64,000 bases of DNA from Tenacibaculum soleae. GTDB taxonomy: Bacteria > Bacteroidota > Bacteroidia > Flavobacteriales > Flavobacteriaceae. The notes under the pieces are model-generated. The model worked only from the letters and a program-made list of their open reading frames with translations. It was not told the origin of the DNA and did not search any database. This document shows positions 16,257 to 24,961 of this stretch, piece after piece (position 1 is the stretch's first letter; the number at the start of each line of letters is the position of its first letter). The position numbers and the translations under genes are program-made. The DNA is taken from contig NZ_MAKX01000035.1 of NCBI RefSeq assembly GCF_001693415.1, positions 62,790-126,789 on the forward strand. The letters are read 5' to 3'.

Positions 16257-16778
16257 TTAATTATTAATTAAAATTGATTTTCTAAACACATCAATTTTAT
16301 CTTTTGCTTTAATAGCAATTTTTGTACCATCTTTAGTAAACCAAGCATGGGTTGTTCCTAGGTAATTCATGCCTAAATAATTTGCACTTTCAATAAAAGG
16401 CATTTCAAACCCATTTTTTAAATCGTTAGCGCCAGAATTACTTATCATCGCCATATTTTTTCCTCGTAATTTTCTGCCTAATTCTTTTTTATAATGTAAA
16501 AGGTCCGACATTCTATCAAAAAAAGTTTTTAAAACTCCGCTCATTGCATACCAATATACAGGAGTAGCAAAAATAATAGTATCATACTTTTCAATAATCA
16601 TTTCCATTAAAGAAATAAAATCATCATTAGCATTACTAAAATCGTACTCAAAAGCACCAATTTTTTTAGTTTTTAAATCAATAATATCAAAATCATTGTT
16701 TTTATTTAAATAGTTAATAACAGTATTTGTATTACCGTTACTTTTCGAACTTCCTTGTATAATTACTTTTTTATTCAT
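16257..16778 (-). CDS. NAD(P)H-dependent FMN reductase / flavodoxin-fold protein
   Basis: Cytoplasmic flavoprotein of the NADPH-dependent FMN reductase superfamily. The FMN phosphate loop is KVIIQGSSKSNGNTNTVINYL at the N-terminus, and TPVYWYAMSGVLKTFFDRMSDL near residues 72-94 is the classic flavin-contact segment. At 173 residues it is a single-domain enzyme; substrate is unknown. It is divergent from the PPK2 gene, sharing a 145-base spacer with a dyad repeat (16834-16871), and is followed by the SIMPL gene. Confidence 0.87.
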   Translation of the reverse strand: MNKKVIIQGSSKSNGNTNTVINYLNKNNDFDIIDLKTKKIGAFEYDFSNANDDFISLMEMIIEKYDTIIFATPVYWYAMSGVLKTFFDRMSDLLHYKKELGRKLRGKNMAMISNSGANDLKNGFEMPFIESANYLGMNYLGTTHAWFTKDGTKIAIKAKDKIDVFRKSILINN

Positions 16779-16833
16779 TGGTTTTTATTTAGCGTATAAA
16801 TTTCAGAATTTATATAAAAAAGATATTTAATAT

Positions 16834-16871
16834 TTGATTGTAAAAATTGATGATTATCAAGAAAAAATCAA
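16834..16871. promoter_or_regulatory. Nested dyad repeat between divergent genes (candidate operator)
   Basis: TTGATT...TTGAT-GATT-ATCAA...AATCAA: inner and outer inverted repeats share almost the same centre (off by one base). It lies midway between the reductase and PPK2 starts, a good place for a shared operator. Confidence 0.35.
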
Positions 16872-16923
16872 TCGTAAAAGGAGATATTTTTTGTATTTTT
16901 ATGCTACAATTTAACCTGAATAG

Positions 16924-17778
16924 ATGAATGTAGATAGCTATAAGTTTTTTAACGAAGCAACATTAACAAGTTTTAATACAAAAGAAGTTGATGAAGATGC
17001 TAAAAAGAAACTTAAAAAAGTAAGAAAAGAAATTAGTGAACTTCAAGATACTATGTATGCCGAAGGTAAATACAGTATGTTAATTTGCTTGCAAGGAATG
17101 GATACTTCAGGAAAAGATAGTTTAATTCGCGAAGTATTTAAAGATGTAAATGCGCGTGGAGTAGTGGTACATAGTTTTAAAGTGCCTACAGATTTAGAGT
17201 TAAAACACGATTTTTTATGGAGACACTATATAGCGTTACCTGCAAAAGGAAAAATAGGAGTGTTTAACAGAACACATTACGAAAATGTATTGGTAACAAG
17301 AGTGCACCCTGAATATATTTTTGGAGAAAATATACCTACAGTTAAAAGTTTAGATGATTTAAATGATGAATTTTACCATGCTAGAATGGATAGAATCAAT
17401 CATTTTGAAAAACATATTTCAGACAGTGGTACCATTATTTTAAAGTTCTTTTTAAATGTATCAAAAGATGAACAAAAAAACAGGTTGTTACGTCGTTTAA
17501 ACATTCCAGAAAAAAACTGGAAATTTTCCTCAGGAGATTTAAAAGAACGTAAATTGTGGGATAAATATCAAGAGTGTTATCAAGATTTATTAAATAGAAC
17601 ATCAACAAATTATGCACCTTGGTATGTTGTACCTGCAGATGATAAACCTACAGCACGATATATTGTAGGTAAAACAATTAGTGAAGCCTTAAAAAAGTAC
17701 GGTTTTAAAGAGCCAACATTAGCACAAAAGGATTTAGATAAAATAAACGAGTTTAAAGCTCAGTTAAATAACGAATAA
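16924..17778 (+). CDS. Polyphosphate kinase 2 family protein
   Basis: Cytoplasmic phosphotransferase of the PPK2 family that uses polyphosphate to phosphorylate nucleotides. Walker A is G58-M-D-T-S-G-K-D65 and the lid-proximal FNRTHYENVL (about 114-123) replaces the FDRSWYNR form of some relatives. Other family blocks are HDFLWRHYIALPAKG and LLRRLNIPEKNWKFSSGDL. The length of 284 fits a single-domain PPK2. Whether it makes NTPs or NDPs (class I, II or III) cannot be read from these motifs alone. The exonuclease gene starts 12 bases later, so they are likely co-transcribed. Confidence 0.92.
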   Translation: MNVDSYKFFNEATLTSFNTKEVDEDAKKKLKKVRKEISELQDTMYAEGKYSMLICLQGMDTSGKDSLIREVFKDVNARGVVVHSFKVPTDLELKHDFLWRHYIALPAKGKIGVFNRTHYENVLVTRVHPEYIFGENIPTVKSLDDLNDEFYHARMDRINHFEKHISDSGTIILKFFLNVSKDEQKNRLLRRLNIPEKNWKFSSGDLKERKLWDKYQECYQDLLNRTSTNYAPWYVVPADDKPTARYIVGKTISEALKKYGFKEPTLAQKDLDKINEFKAQLNNE

Positions 17779-17790
17779 TTGCCAAAAAAG

Positions 17791-18618
17791 ATGGAATTAA
17801 ACTTAACAAAACCAATTATATTTTTTGATTTAGAAACCACAGGAATCAATATAGCAAAAGATAGAGTGGTAGAAATATCAATATTAAAAGTATTTCCAAA
17901 CGGAAATAAAGAAAGTAAAACATGGTTGGTAAATCCAGAAGTAGCGATTCCAAAAGAATCGTCAGAAATTCATGGAATAACCAACGAAAAAGTAGCTAAT
18001 GAACCAACTTTTAAAGAATTAGCACCAAGTATAAACGAAATGATTACAGGTTGTGATTTGGCAGGATTTAATTCAAACCGATTTGATATCCCGCTTTTAG
18101 CGGAAGAATTAATGCGTGCAGGCATCGATTTTGATATGAAAAATAGAAAAGCGATTGATGTTCAGGTAATTTTTCATAAAAAAGAACAACGTACCTTAAG
18201 CGCTGGTTATCAATTTTATTGTGGAAAAGAATTAGTAGGAGCCCATGGTGCAGAAGCTGATACTAACGCTACCTATGAAATTTTATTAGCACAGTTAGAC
18301 AAATATGACGACATTGAAAACACTGTTGATGCGTTAAGTGAATACTCAACACACGGTAAAAGAGCCGATTTTGCAGGTTTTATTTTGATGAATGATAAAG
18401 ATGAAGAAATTTTTTCATTCGGTAAATATAAAGGACGTACAGTAGAAGAAGTATTTAAAGAAAACCCAGGGTATAATGCTTGGATACAAAATGCCGATTT
18501 TCCGTTATACACCAAAAAAGTATTACGTGAAATTAAAGAACGCATGGCGGTACCTAAAAAGAAAATGTCTGACAAAGAAAAATTAGAAGCTTTGCAGCAA
18601 AAATTTAATTTAAGGTAA
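17791..18618 (+). CDS. DEDDh 3'-5' exonuclease (DNA polymerase III epsilon-like)
   Basis: I take ATG 17791 as start over the in-frame TTG at 17779, because the product then opens MELNLTKPIIFFDLETTG like its relatives. The RNase T/DnaQ fold covers about 1-175: D13 and E15 in FDLETTG, a second Asp in GFNSNRFDIPLL, and the HGAEAD motif supplying the final His and Asp. A C-terminal domain (about 205-260, FSFGKYKGRTVEEVFKENPGY) is the DUF3820-type quorum of short exonucleases. It probably trims DNA or RNA ends in repair; it need not be the replicative epsilon subunit. Confidence 0.9.
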   Translation: MELNLTKPIIFFDLETTGINIAKDRVVEISILKVFPNGNKESKTWLVNPEVAIPKESSEIHGITNEKVANEPTFKELAPSINEMITGCDLAGFNSNRFDIPLLAEELMRAGIDFDMKNRKAIDVQVIFHKKEQRTLSAGYQFYCGKELVGAHGAEADTNATYEILLAQLDKYDDIENTVDALSEYSTHGKRADFAGFILMNDKDEEIFSFGKYKGRTVEEVFKENPGYNAWIQNADFPLYTKKVLREIKERMAVPKKKMSDKEKLEALQQKFNLR

Positions 18619-18647
18619 TTTTTAGTATCAAATTAAAAAAGAAAAAA

Positions 18648-19133
18648 ATGTTTACAGAATATAATAATTTACCAAACAATTCAAGAGTTTGGATTTATCA
18701 AGCGGACAGAGAATTTAGTATCGAAGAAGTAGAATATATTTGTGCCAAAGCCATCCTTTTTATTGATAATTGGACACGACATGGCGATGATTTAAAAGGA
18801 TCATTTACCATAAAATACAATCAGTTTTTAGTATTAGGTGTTGATGAAGGTTTTAATAATGTGTCAGGCTGTTCAATCGATTCATCAGTGCGTTTTATAC
18901 AAGAGTTAGAAAAAGAACTTCGAATTGATTTAATGAATAAAATGAATGTGTCTTTTAAAGATGGTGAAAATATTAATGTAGTAAAACTACCCGATTTTCA
19001 GCAATTAATAAAAGACAAAAAAATAACATCAAAAACTACCGTGTTTAATAATATGGTAAATACCAAAGAAGATTTTGAAACCAACTGGGAAGTAACTGCC
19101 GATAAAAGTTGGCATAAACGATTTTTGGTATAA
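18648..19133 (+). CDS. Conserved Bacteroidetes protein (often mislabelled ABC transporter ATPase)
   Basis: 161-residue soluble protein with the conserved pattern NNSRVWIYQADREFS at the N-terminus, DNWTRHGDDLKGSFTIKYNQFLVLGVDE in the middle and ETNWEVTADKSWHKRFL at the end. I know this family in Bacteroidetes genomes under the name ABC transporter ATPase, but no Walker A or signature motif is present, so that name is wrong. Function unknown. It is 29 bases after the exonuclease gene. An AATATTG-N7-CAATATT inverted repeat (19146-19166) follows and may be a weak terminator. Confidence 0.8.
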   Translation: MFTEYNNLPNNSRVWIYQADREFSIEEVEYICAKAILFIDNWTRHGDDLKGSFTIKYNQFLVLGVDEGFNNVSGCSIDSSVRFIQELEKELRIDLMNKMNVSFKDGENINVVKLPDFQQLIKDKKITSKTTVFNNMVNTKEDFETNWEVTADKSWHKRFLV

Positions 19134-19193
19134 CAATTGATTTTAAATATTGTGAAGAGCAATATTATTTTGAAAAGAGAAGAAAAAATATAG

Positions 19194-22115
19194 ATGAAAA
19201 AGATATTTATCATAATAGCGATAGCTTTTATACAAACATTACAGTCGCAACAAATAGATCCGTTGCTAGCAAAGGATACAGAAAATCAAAAAATATGGGT
19301 AGATAGTATTATGAATAATATGTCGATTGATGAAAAAATTGGACAGTTATTTATGATACAAGCCTATTCAAATAAAGATAAAAAGCACGAAAATTTTATA
19401 ACCAATATGCTTACAAAATATCATGTTGGAAATGTTATTTTTATGCAAGGTACTCCTGAAAAACAGGTTGCTTTAAATAATAAATACCAATCAATAGCAA
19501 AAGTACCATTGCTGGTTGGTTTTGATGGTGAGTGGGGATTGGATATGCGTTTAAAAAACACCTATCGTTTTCCTTGGAACATGACTTTAGGAGCAATTCA
19601 AGATAATGAACTGTTAGAAGCAACAGGAAAAAGAATAGGAGAACACTGTAAAAGAGTGGGAATTCATATAAATTTTGCTCCGGTAGTAGATATTAATACA
19701 AACTCTAAAAATCCAATTATAGGAAATAGATCTTTTGGTGAAAATAAAGAAAATGTAACCCAAAAAGCAATCGCTTTTACCAAAGGTATGCAAAGTGTTG
19801 GAGTGTTGGCAAACGCAAAACATTTCCCAGGGCATGGAGATACAGCTGCCGATTCACATCATACTTTACCAACTATTAATTTTAACGAGCAACGATTAGA
19901 TTCAATAGAGCTATATCCATATAAAAAAATATTTAAAGAAGGTGTTGCTAGTGTTATGACCGCGCATTTAAGTATTCCTGCATTAGAACCTAATAAAAAA
20001 TTACCGTCATCATTATCAAAAAATGTAGTTACAACTTTATTGCAAGAAAAACTAGGTTTTAAAGGGTTGATAATTACTGACGGATTAAATATGAAAGGAG
20101 CTGCTAATTACTCAACACCAGCACAAATAGATGTGGCAGCAGTTTTAGCAGGGAACGATATTTTATTAATTCCACAAGATGTTCCTGGTTCGGTTAGATT
20201 ACTAAAAAAAGCTTTAACTGAAGGGAAATTAACAGAAGAGCGATTAGATTATTCAGTAAAAAAAATATTGAAAGCAAAATATTTAGTTGGTTTAAATTCA
20301 TATAAATCAATTGAAACAACAAATATTTCAAAAGAAATTAATTCGCCTTATGATGAGGTTTTACATCGAAAATTGATTAAAAATGCAATTACAGTTGTAA
20401 AAAATAAAGAAGCTATTTTGCCTATTAAGAATTTAAAAGACAAAAAAATAGCTTACGTCGCTTTAGGAGGTGCGAAAGGCGGAGCTTTTGTAAAGATGTT
20501 AAAAAATTACACATCAGTTGATGTAGTTTCAGATAAGTATTTAAGTGTACTGAGCCAAAAATTAAAAAAATATAACTTGGTTATTGTAGGTTTTCATAAA
20601 TCCAACAAGCATCCATGGAAAGGGTATAAATTTTCGAACAAAAACTTAGTTTGGCTACAAGAAATAGCAAAAAACAAGAAAGTCATTTTAGATGTATTTA
20701 CAAGTCCGTACAGTTTGCTACAAGTAAAATCGTTTGAAAATATTGAAGGAGTTGTGGTATCATATCAAAATAGTAAATTATCGCAAGAATTATCAGCGCA
20801 AGCATTATTTGGTGCTTTTGATATGAAAGGAAAATTACCAGTGTCTATCAAAAATGAATTTAAAGAAGGAACCGGTATTTTTGTAAAAGAAACGGGTGTT
20901 TTTCAATATACAATTCCTGAAGAAGCGGGAGTTTCATCAGAAAAATTATCAATAATTGATAAACGGATAGATACTATTTTACAAGAAAAAATGGCCCCAG
21001 GTGGTCAAATTTTTGTTGCTAAAAACGGAAAAGTTATCTATAATAAAAGTTTTGGATACCATACATTAGCAAAAAAAAAAGCAGTAAGAAACTCTGATAT
21101 TTATGATTTAGCTTCTTTAACCAAAATATTAGCATCTTTACCTATGGTAATGAAAGCCGAAGAAGAGCGAAAGTTAAGTTTGTATTCTAGTTTAGGTGAT
21201 GTTTTACCAAGGTATAAAGATTCTAATAAAGATACATTGCTAATAAAAGAATTATTGTCTCATTATGGGCGGTTACGTTCTTGGATTCCTTTTTATATGA
21301 ATACAAGAGATGAAGAAACAGGAAAAAATTCAGTAAAGTATTATAGAAAAAAACGAACAGGTAATTTTAACATTAAAGTAGCCAGAAATTTATATTTAAA
21401 TAAAAGCTATAAAGACTCAATATATAAACATATTGTTGATTCTGAACAACGAAAAAGAGTAGGATATAAGTACAGTGATTTAGGTTATTATATGATAAAA
21501 GAAATCATAGAAAAGAAATATAAAAAACCACTTAACAAGTTAGCAAATGATTTTTTTTATAGCTCTTTAGGTGCTAACAGAACGAGTTATTTACCACTTA
21601 GAAAGTTTAGAAAGTCAGAAATAGTACCTACTGAAAGAGATACATACTATAGAAACCAATTAGTACATGGTTATGTGCATGATATGGGAGCGGCTATGCT
21701 TGGTGGAGTAGGAGGGCATGCCGGATTGTTTTCAAATGCAAATGATGTTGGTAAAATAATGCAAATGTATTTGCAAGAAGGAACCTATGGAGGCACAAGG
21801 TATTTGGCAGCAGAAACTGTACAAAAATTTAATAAACGTTATTATGAAAATAAAAAAGTACGTAGAGGTTTAGGGTTTGATAAACCACAACTAAACCCTA
21901 AGGTAAAAGCAACTTGTGGTTGTGTTTCAGATAAAAGTTTCGGTCACAGTGGTTTTACAGGAACTTATACGTGGGCAGATCCTGCAACTGATATTGTATA
22001 TGTCTTTTTATCTAACAGAATATATCCTACAATGCGAAATAGAGGATTGGTAAAAAGTAACATACGTACCAAAATTCAAAAAGATATTCAAGAAGCTATT
22101 TTGATGTCGGAGTAG
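19194..22115 (+). CDS. GH3 beta-N-acetylhexosaminidase fused to a serine beta-lactamase-fold domain
   Basis: Exported two-domain enzyme of 973 residues with signal peptide (about 1-18, ending LQSQ). The first part (about 30-560) is a family 3 glycoside hydrolase of the NagZ type: the catalytic loop KHFPGHGDTAADSHHTLP carries the His-Asp pair and ITDGLNMKGA the nucleophile Asp near 296. The second part (about 590-970) is a beta-lactamase/DD-peptidase fold: SLTK (SxxK) near 641, YSD near 760 and HSGFTGT near the end. It likely removes GlcNAc from cell-wall fragments and may cut or sense peptides. The 3' end overlaps the convergent acyltransferase gene by 20 bases. Confidence 0.92.
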   Translation: MKKIFIIIAIAFIQTLQSQQIDPLLAKDTENQKIWVDSIMNNMSIDEKIGQLFMIQAYSNKDKKHENFITNMLTKYHVGNVIFMQGTPEKQVALNNKYQSIAKVPLLVGFDGEWGLDMRLKNTYRFPWNMTLGAIQDNELLEATGKRIGEHCKRVGIHINFAPVVDINTNSKNPIIGNRSFGENKENVTQKAIAFTKGMQSVGVLANAKHFPGHGDTAADSHHTLPTINFNEQRLDSIELYPYKKIFKEGVASVMTAHLSIPALEPNKKLPSSLSKNVVTTLLQEKLGFKGLIITDGLNMKGAANYSTPAQIDVAAVLAGNDILLIPQDVPGSVRLLKKALTEGKLTEERLDYSVKKILKAKYLVGLNSYKSIETTNISKEINSPYDEVLHRKLIKNAITVVKNKEAILPIKNLKDKKIAYVALGGAKGGAFVKMLKNYTSVDVVSDKYLSVLSQKLKKYNLVIVGFHKSNKHPWKGYKFSNKNLVWLQEIAKNKKVILDVFTSPYSLLQVKSFENIEGVVVSYQNSKLSQELSAQALFGAFDMKGKLPVSIKNEFKEGTGIFVKETGVFQYTIPEEAGVSSEKLSIIDKRIDTILQEKMAPGGQIFVAKNGKVIYNKSFGYHTLAKKKAVRNSDIYDLASLTKILASLPMVMKAEEERKLSLYSSLGDVLPRYKDSNKDTLLIKELLSHYGRLRSWIPFYMNTRDEETGKNSVKYYRKKRTGNFNIKVARNLYLNKSYKDSIYKHIVDSEQRKRVGYKYSDLGYYMIKEIIEKKYKKPLNKLANDFFYSSLGANRTSYLPLRKFRKSEIVPTERDTYYRNQLVHGYVHDMGAAMLGGVGGHAGLFSNANDVGKIMQMYLQEGTYGGTRYLAAETVQKFNKRYYENKKVRRGLGFDKPQLNPKVKATCGCVSDKSFGHSGFTGTYTWADPATDIVYVFLSNRIYPTMRNRGLVKSNIRTKIQKDIQEAILMSE

Positions 22116-23142
22116 TACTTAATTTGGTATAAATAAGTACAATTAATATTGAAGTAGCTAGGTAAATAAAAGCCATTTTATAATCTGTATAATAGCTAAT
22201 AAGTAAACTTTGCAAAAGGTAAAATAAAGGAAAAAGCACGATATTTAAAGCAAATCTAAACGTGTCGATAAATTCTATTTCAGTTATCTTTTTACTTATT
22301 AGCTTCCAAATTAAATAAGGCACTATACTATTTATAATTAGTATATAAAATAAGAAAGAAACGTAGTTTTTACTACGTTTTTTTGCTTTTATAAATTGTG
22401 TTGTTTTAATAATTTTGTTTACATAATTAACATCTGTAAAGTCTATTTGTGCTTTATTTAGTTTTTGTAAGCTAGCGTGATATTCTTCATTGTTGTTTAT
22501 GTGAACACTTAAACTTTCTAATTGATTTGTTACTTGTTGTTTTATTGTTTTTACAGATTTAGTAATGTTGTTTTTATCATAATAAGTATTAGCTAAAATA
22601 GGTTTCCCGAAGTTTAAAGTAACTTTTGAAGGATAAGAGGAAGCATTTTGATATGTGATTCCTACAGGTATAATATGTATTTTAGTAGTAGGGAAGTTAT
22701 CTAAGGTGCCAAAAACAATTCGAGTAAAACCTTTACTTAAGGGTCGTATAAATCGATCTTTACAATGACTGCCTTCAGGAAAAATAAGTAACGTTTTGTT
22801 TTCTTTTAAAATAGTTTGGCACTTGTTAAAAATTTCTTCATTTTTAGAAAGTTGTTTTATCCCATCTCTTATGCGATATACAGGCATCATGCCTAATAAA
22901 TCGAAAAAATAAGCTAAAAATCGATTATTAAAAACAGCAGCTCTAACCAAAAAATGAGTCTTTCTCTTTATATGTGTTGCAATGAATAAAGGGTCAATTA
23001 AGCCATTTGGGTGATTAGCAGTAAAAAGAACAGCTTCGTTTTTAGGAATGTTTTCTAAGCCCAAAACAGTTGTTTTTTTTGAGTAAAAAAACAAACCTGT
23101 TTTCACGTATACTTTTAATAAATAATATAAAAATGTTCTCAT
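22096..23142 (-). CDS. PlsC-type acyltransferase
   Basis: Membrane enzyme of the 1-acylglycerol-phosphate acyltransferase superfamily. Block I is N-H44-P-N-G-L-I-D50-P, the wider spacing used by a Bacteroidetes/GPAT-like subgroup instead of the usual HX4D; block III is LLIFPEGSHC near 120. The C-terminal third has several membrane helices (YILIINSIVPYLIWKLI, FALNIVLFPLFYLLQSLLIS, MAFIYLATSILIVLIYT). Substrate is not determined; glycerolipid acylation is the family role. It sits 3 bases downstream of the bile-acid-family symporter and forms an operon with it and DUF4159. Its stop codon lies inside the GH3 gene's last 20 bases on the other strand. Confidence 0.88.
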   Translation of the reverse strand: MRTFLYYLLKVYVKTGLFFYSKKTTVLGLENIPKNEAVLFTANHPNGLIDPLFIATHIKRKTHFLVRAAVFNNRFLAYFFDLLGMMPVYRIRDGIKQLSKNEEIFNKCQTILKENKTLLIFPEGSHCKDRFIRPLSKGFTRIVFGTLDNFPTTKIHIIPVGITYQNASSYPSKVTLNFGKPILANTYYDKNNITKSVKTIKQQVTNQLESLSVHINNNEEYHASLQKLNKAQIDFTDVNYVNKIIKTTQFIKAKKRSKNYVSFLFYILIINSIVPYLIWKLISKKITEIEFIDTFRFALNIVLFPLFYLLQSLLISYYTDYKMAFIYLATSILIVLIYTKLSTTPTSK

Positions 23143-23145
23143 ATA

Positions 23146-24063
23146 CTAATTTTTTCTTCCCCAATAAGTTGCAAGTATCATTCCTGAAAAAACGTCCCAA
23201 ATACCCCAAAAAGCAGCGAGTAATGCCATGCCACCAAGCCCTTCAAAGAAACCAAAAATTAATAATAATCCCAATCCGCCATTTTGAATTCCAGTTTCTA
23301 TAGCAATTGTTTTGCTATCAGCCTTGTTTAAACCAAAAATTTTAGCAGTAAAAAAACCAAGAAAATAGGCTAAAACATTGTGGAAAATAACTAAAAATAG
23401 GACTAAATGAATATAATTTGTGAAAATAGTTAGGTTTTGAGAAAAAGCAATTACAATTAAAATAATAAAAACAATCATAGAAAGTGGTTTTAATATCTTT
23501 TCTGTTTTTTCAGCCATTTCAGCATGATAATGTTTTATAATCATACCAATTATTAAAGGAATTCCTAGTATTAGGGATACTAGTTTAAATAATTCGAAAG
23601 GATTTAATTCAACAGTTTTTAAAATTGTATTTGTAGGTTTGTATAAACTTCCCCAAAAATGTAAGTTTATAGGAGTCATAAAAATACATATTAATGTAGC
23701 AAAGGCAGTTAAACTTACAGATAAAGCGGCATTTCCTCCAGCCATTTTACTAAAGAAGTTAGATACATTTCCGCCAGGACAAGCAGCAATCATCATCATT
23801 CCTAAAGCAAAACTAGGATGTGGTTGTATTAAAATAATTGCAATAAATGTTACAGCAGGTAACAAAATAAATTGTGATAACACACCAACAAAAACAATTT
23901 TAGGTTTTTTTAAAAGGCGTTTAAAATCGTCTATTTTTATGCCCAATGCAACACCAAACATAATAATAGCAATTGCAATGTTTAGAAGCCATAAACCATC
24001 TGTATCAAAATTTATTTTAATACTGTCTATTTGTGTGTTATTAATGTTTAAAAGCATATTCAA
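23146..24063 (-). CDS. Bile acid:sodium symporter family transporter
   Basis: Inner-membrane carrier of the BASS/NTCP family, about nine to ten helices in 305 residues. Characteristic pieces are MFGVALGIKIDDFKRLLKKPK, the crossover segment MMMIAACPGGNVSNFFSKMAGG and the second crossover ETGIQNGGLGLLL, which bind sodium and the organic anion. The substrate in this organism is unknown; many bacterial members move pantoate, pyruvate or other organic anions. The start overlaps the last 23 bases of the DUF4159 gene, so the two are translationally coupled. The acyltransferase follows after three bases. Confidence 0.9.
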   Translation of the reverse strand: MNMLLNINNTQIDSIKINFDTDGLWLLNIAIAIIMFGVALGIKIDDFKRLLKKPKIVFVGVLSQFILLPAVTFIAIILIQPHPSFALGMMMIAACPGGNVSNFFSKMAGGNAALSVSLTAFATLICIFMTPINLHFWGSLYKPTNTILKTVELNPFELFKLVSLILGIPLIIGMIIKHYHAEMAEKTEKILKPLSMIVFIILIVIAFSQNLTIFTNYIHLVLFLVIFHNVLAYFLGFFTAKIFGLNKADSKTIAIETGIQNGGLGLLLIFGFFEGLGGMALLAAFWGIWDVFSGMILATYWGRKN

Positions 24064-24682
24064 TAATATTTGCTCCCATTTTTAAAGCTTTCATCCTTAT
24101 TTCTTTCGGGTTGTTGTGAATTTCAGCATCTTCCCATCCATCACTTAAATCACTTTCATAATCATAGAAAATAATTAATCGGTTTTTATAAAAAAGCCCC
24201 AAGCCTTGAGGAGGTTTTTTATTGTGTTCATGAATTTTAGGCATGCCTTTTTTAAAAGAAAATGTTTGATGATAAATTGGGTGGTTGTTAGGTATTTTTT
24301 GCAGTTTTAATGTTGGGAAAACCTTTTTTAACTCTCTTCTTAAATACTTATCTAGGCCATAATTGTCTGATATATGTATAAATCCGCCAGAAATTAAGTA
24401 GTTTCTAAGGTTTTTTACATCGTTATCAGTAAAGAATATATTTCCATGACCAGTAACAAAAACAATTGGATATTTATTAATGGTATCATCTTCTAAAGTA
24501 ACTGTAGCAACCTTTTGGTTAACCGCAGTATTTATATTGTTATTACAAAATTGTAGTAAATTAGTTAGTGAGGTAGGGTTGGCATACCAGTCGCCACCAC
24601 CGTTATATTTTAAAACAGCAATTTGTTGAGAAAAAATCACTGAATAATTTATAAGTAAAAAAAATAGTATAAAGCTTTTCAT
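24041..24682 (-). CDS. DUF4159 domain protein, exported
   Basis: A signal peptide begins at the Met at 24682 (MKSFILFFLLINYSVIFSQ); an upstream in-frame TTG at 24724 would add a hydrophobic stretch and hide it, so I choose 24682. The rest is the DUF4159 domain, a ThuA/glutamine-amidotransferase-like fold: KYNGGGDWYANPTSLTNLL, PIVFVTGHGNIFFTD and RLIIFYDYESDLSDGWED. Function is unknown, probably periplasmic. Its 3' end overlaps the symporter gene. In many relatives this gene is next to rsmE; here a regulator gene separates them. Confidence 0.85.
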   Translation of the reverse strand: MKSFILFFLLINYSVIFSQQIAVLKYNGGGDWYANPTSLTNLLQFCNNNINTAVNQKVATVTLEDDTINKYPIVFVTGHGNIFFTDNDVKNLRNYLISGGFIHISDNYGLDKYLRRELKKVFPTLKLQKIPNNHPIYHQTFSFKKGMPKIHEHNKKPPQGLGLFYKNRLIIFYDYESDLSDGWEDAEIHNNPKEIRMKALKMGANIIEYAFKH

Positions 24683-24727
24683 TAGGTAATTTAAGTTATA
24701 AAAAGCAAGATAATAAAAGAACAATAA

Positions 24728-24757
24728 AAAAACACTAATATTACTATTAGTGTTTTT
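24728..24757. terminator. Perfect 12-base hairpin upstream of DUF4159
   Basis: AAAAACACTAAT-N6-ATTAGTGTTTTT, T-runs on both strands. It ends 45 bases before the DUF4159 ATG, so it would stop transcription arriving from upstream. Confidence 0.7.
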
Positions 24758-24900
24758 AATGTATAGTCTTCTTCTTTTTCAATATTGAAACGAATTTCAA
24801 TGTTTTTTTTTGAAGTTATAACTTTAAAAATAGAAAAACCCTTCAAAAATTCTCTAGCTTTAAATTATAGACTCTATTACAAATCTAAAAAAAGAATATT

Positions 24901-24951
24901 AAAAAAGAGTTCGAAAACGTCCAATCTGGGTGTTTCCGAACTCTTTTTTTT
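24901..24951. terminator. Terminator of the membrane AraC regulator
   Basis: AAAAGAGTTCG pairs with CGAACTCTTTT, with inner pairing of GAAAAC to GTTTCC-like bases; lies 11 bases after the AraC stop on the minus strand and has an 8-base U tract. Confidence 0.85.
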
Positions 24952-24961
24952 CTTTTATATA

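Larger units (their letters stand above)
24683..24961. other. 280-base spacer with two terminator hairpins
   Basis: Between the DUF4159 and membrane-AraC genes, both on the minus strand. It contains two strong hairpins (24728-24757 and 24901-24951) with a candidate minus-strand -7 box TAGATTTG (24880-24887) between them. See the finding on a possible small transcript. Confidence 0.6.

Noticed and set aside
16779..16794. TTGGTTTTTATTTAGC as a sigma-54 promoter before PPK2
   Set aside because: GG and GC are spaced correctly but the -12 half reads TAGC rather than TTGC and it overlaps the divergent gene's start region; too weak to call.
17779..17790. TTG start for the exonuclease
   Set aside because: ATG 17791 gives the usual N-terminus; the extension of four codons has no support.
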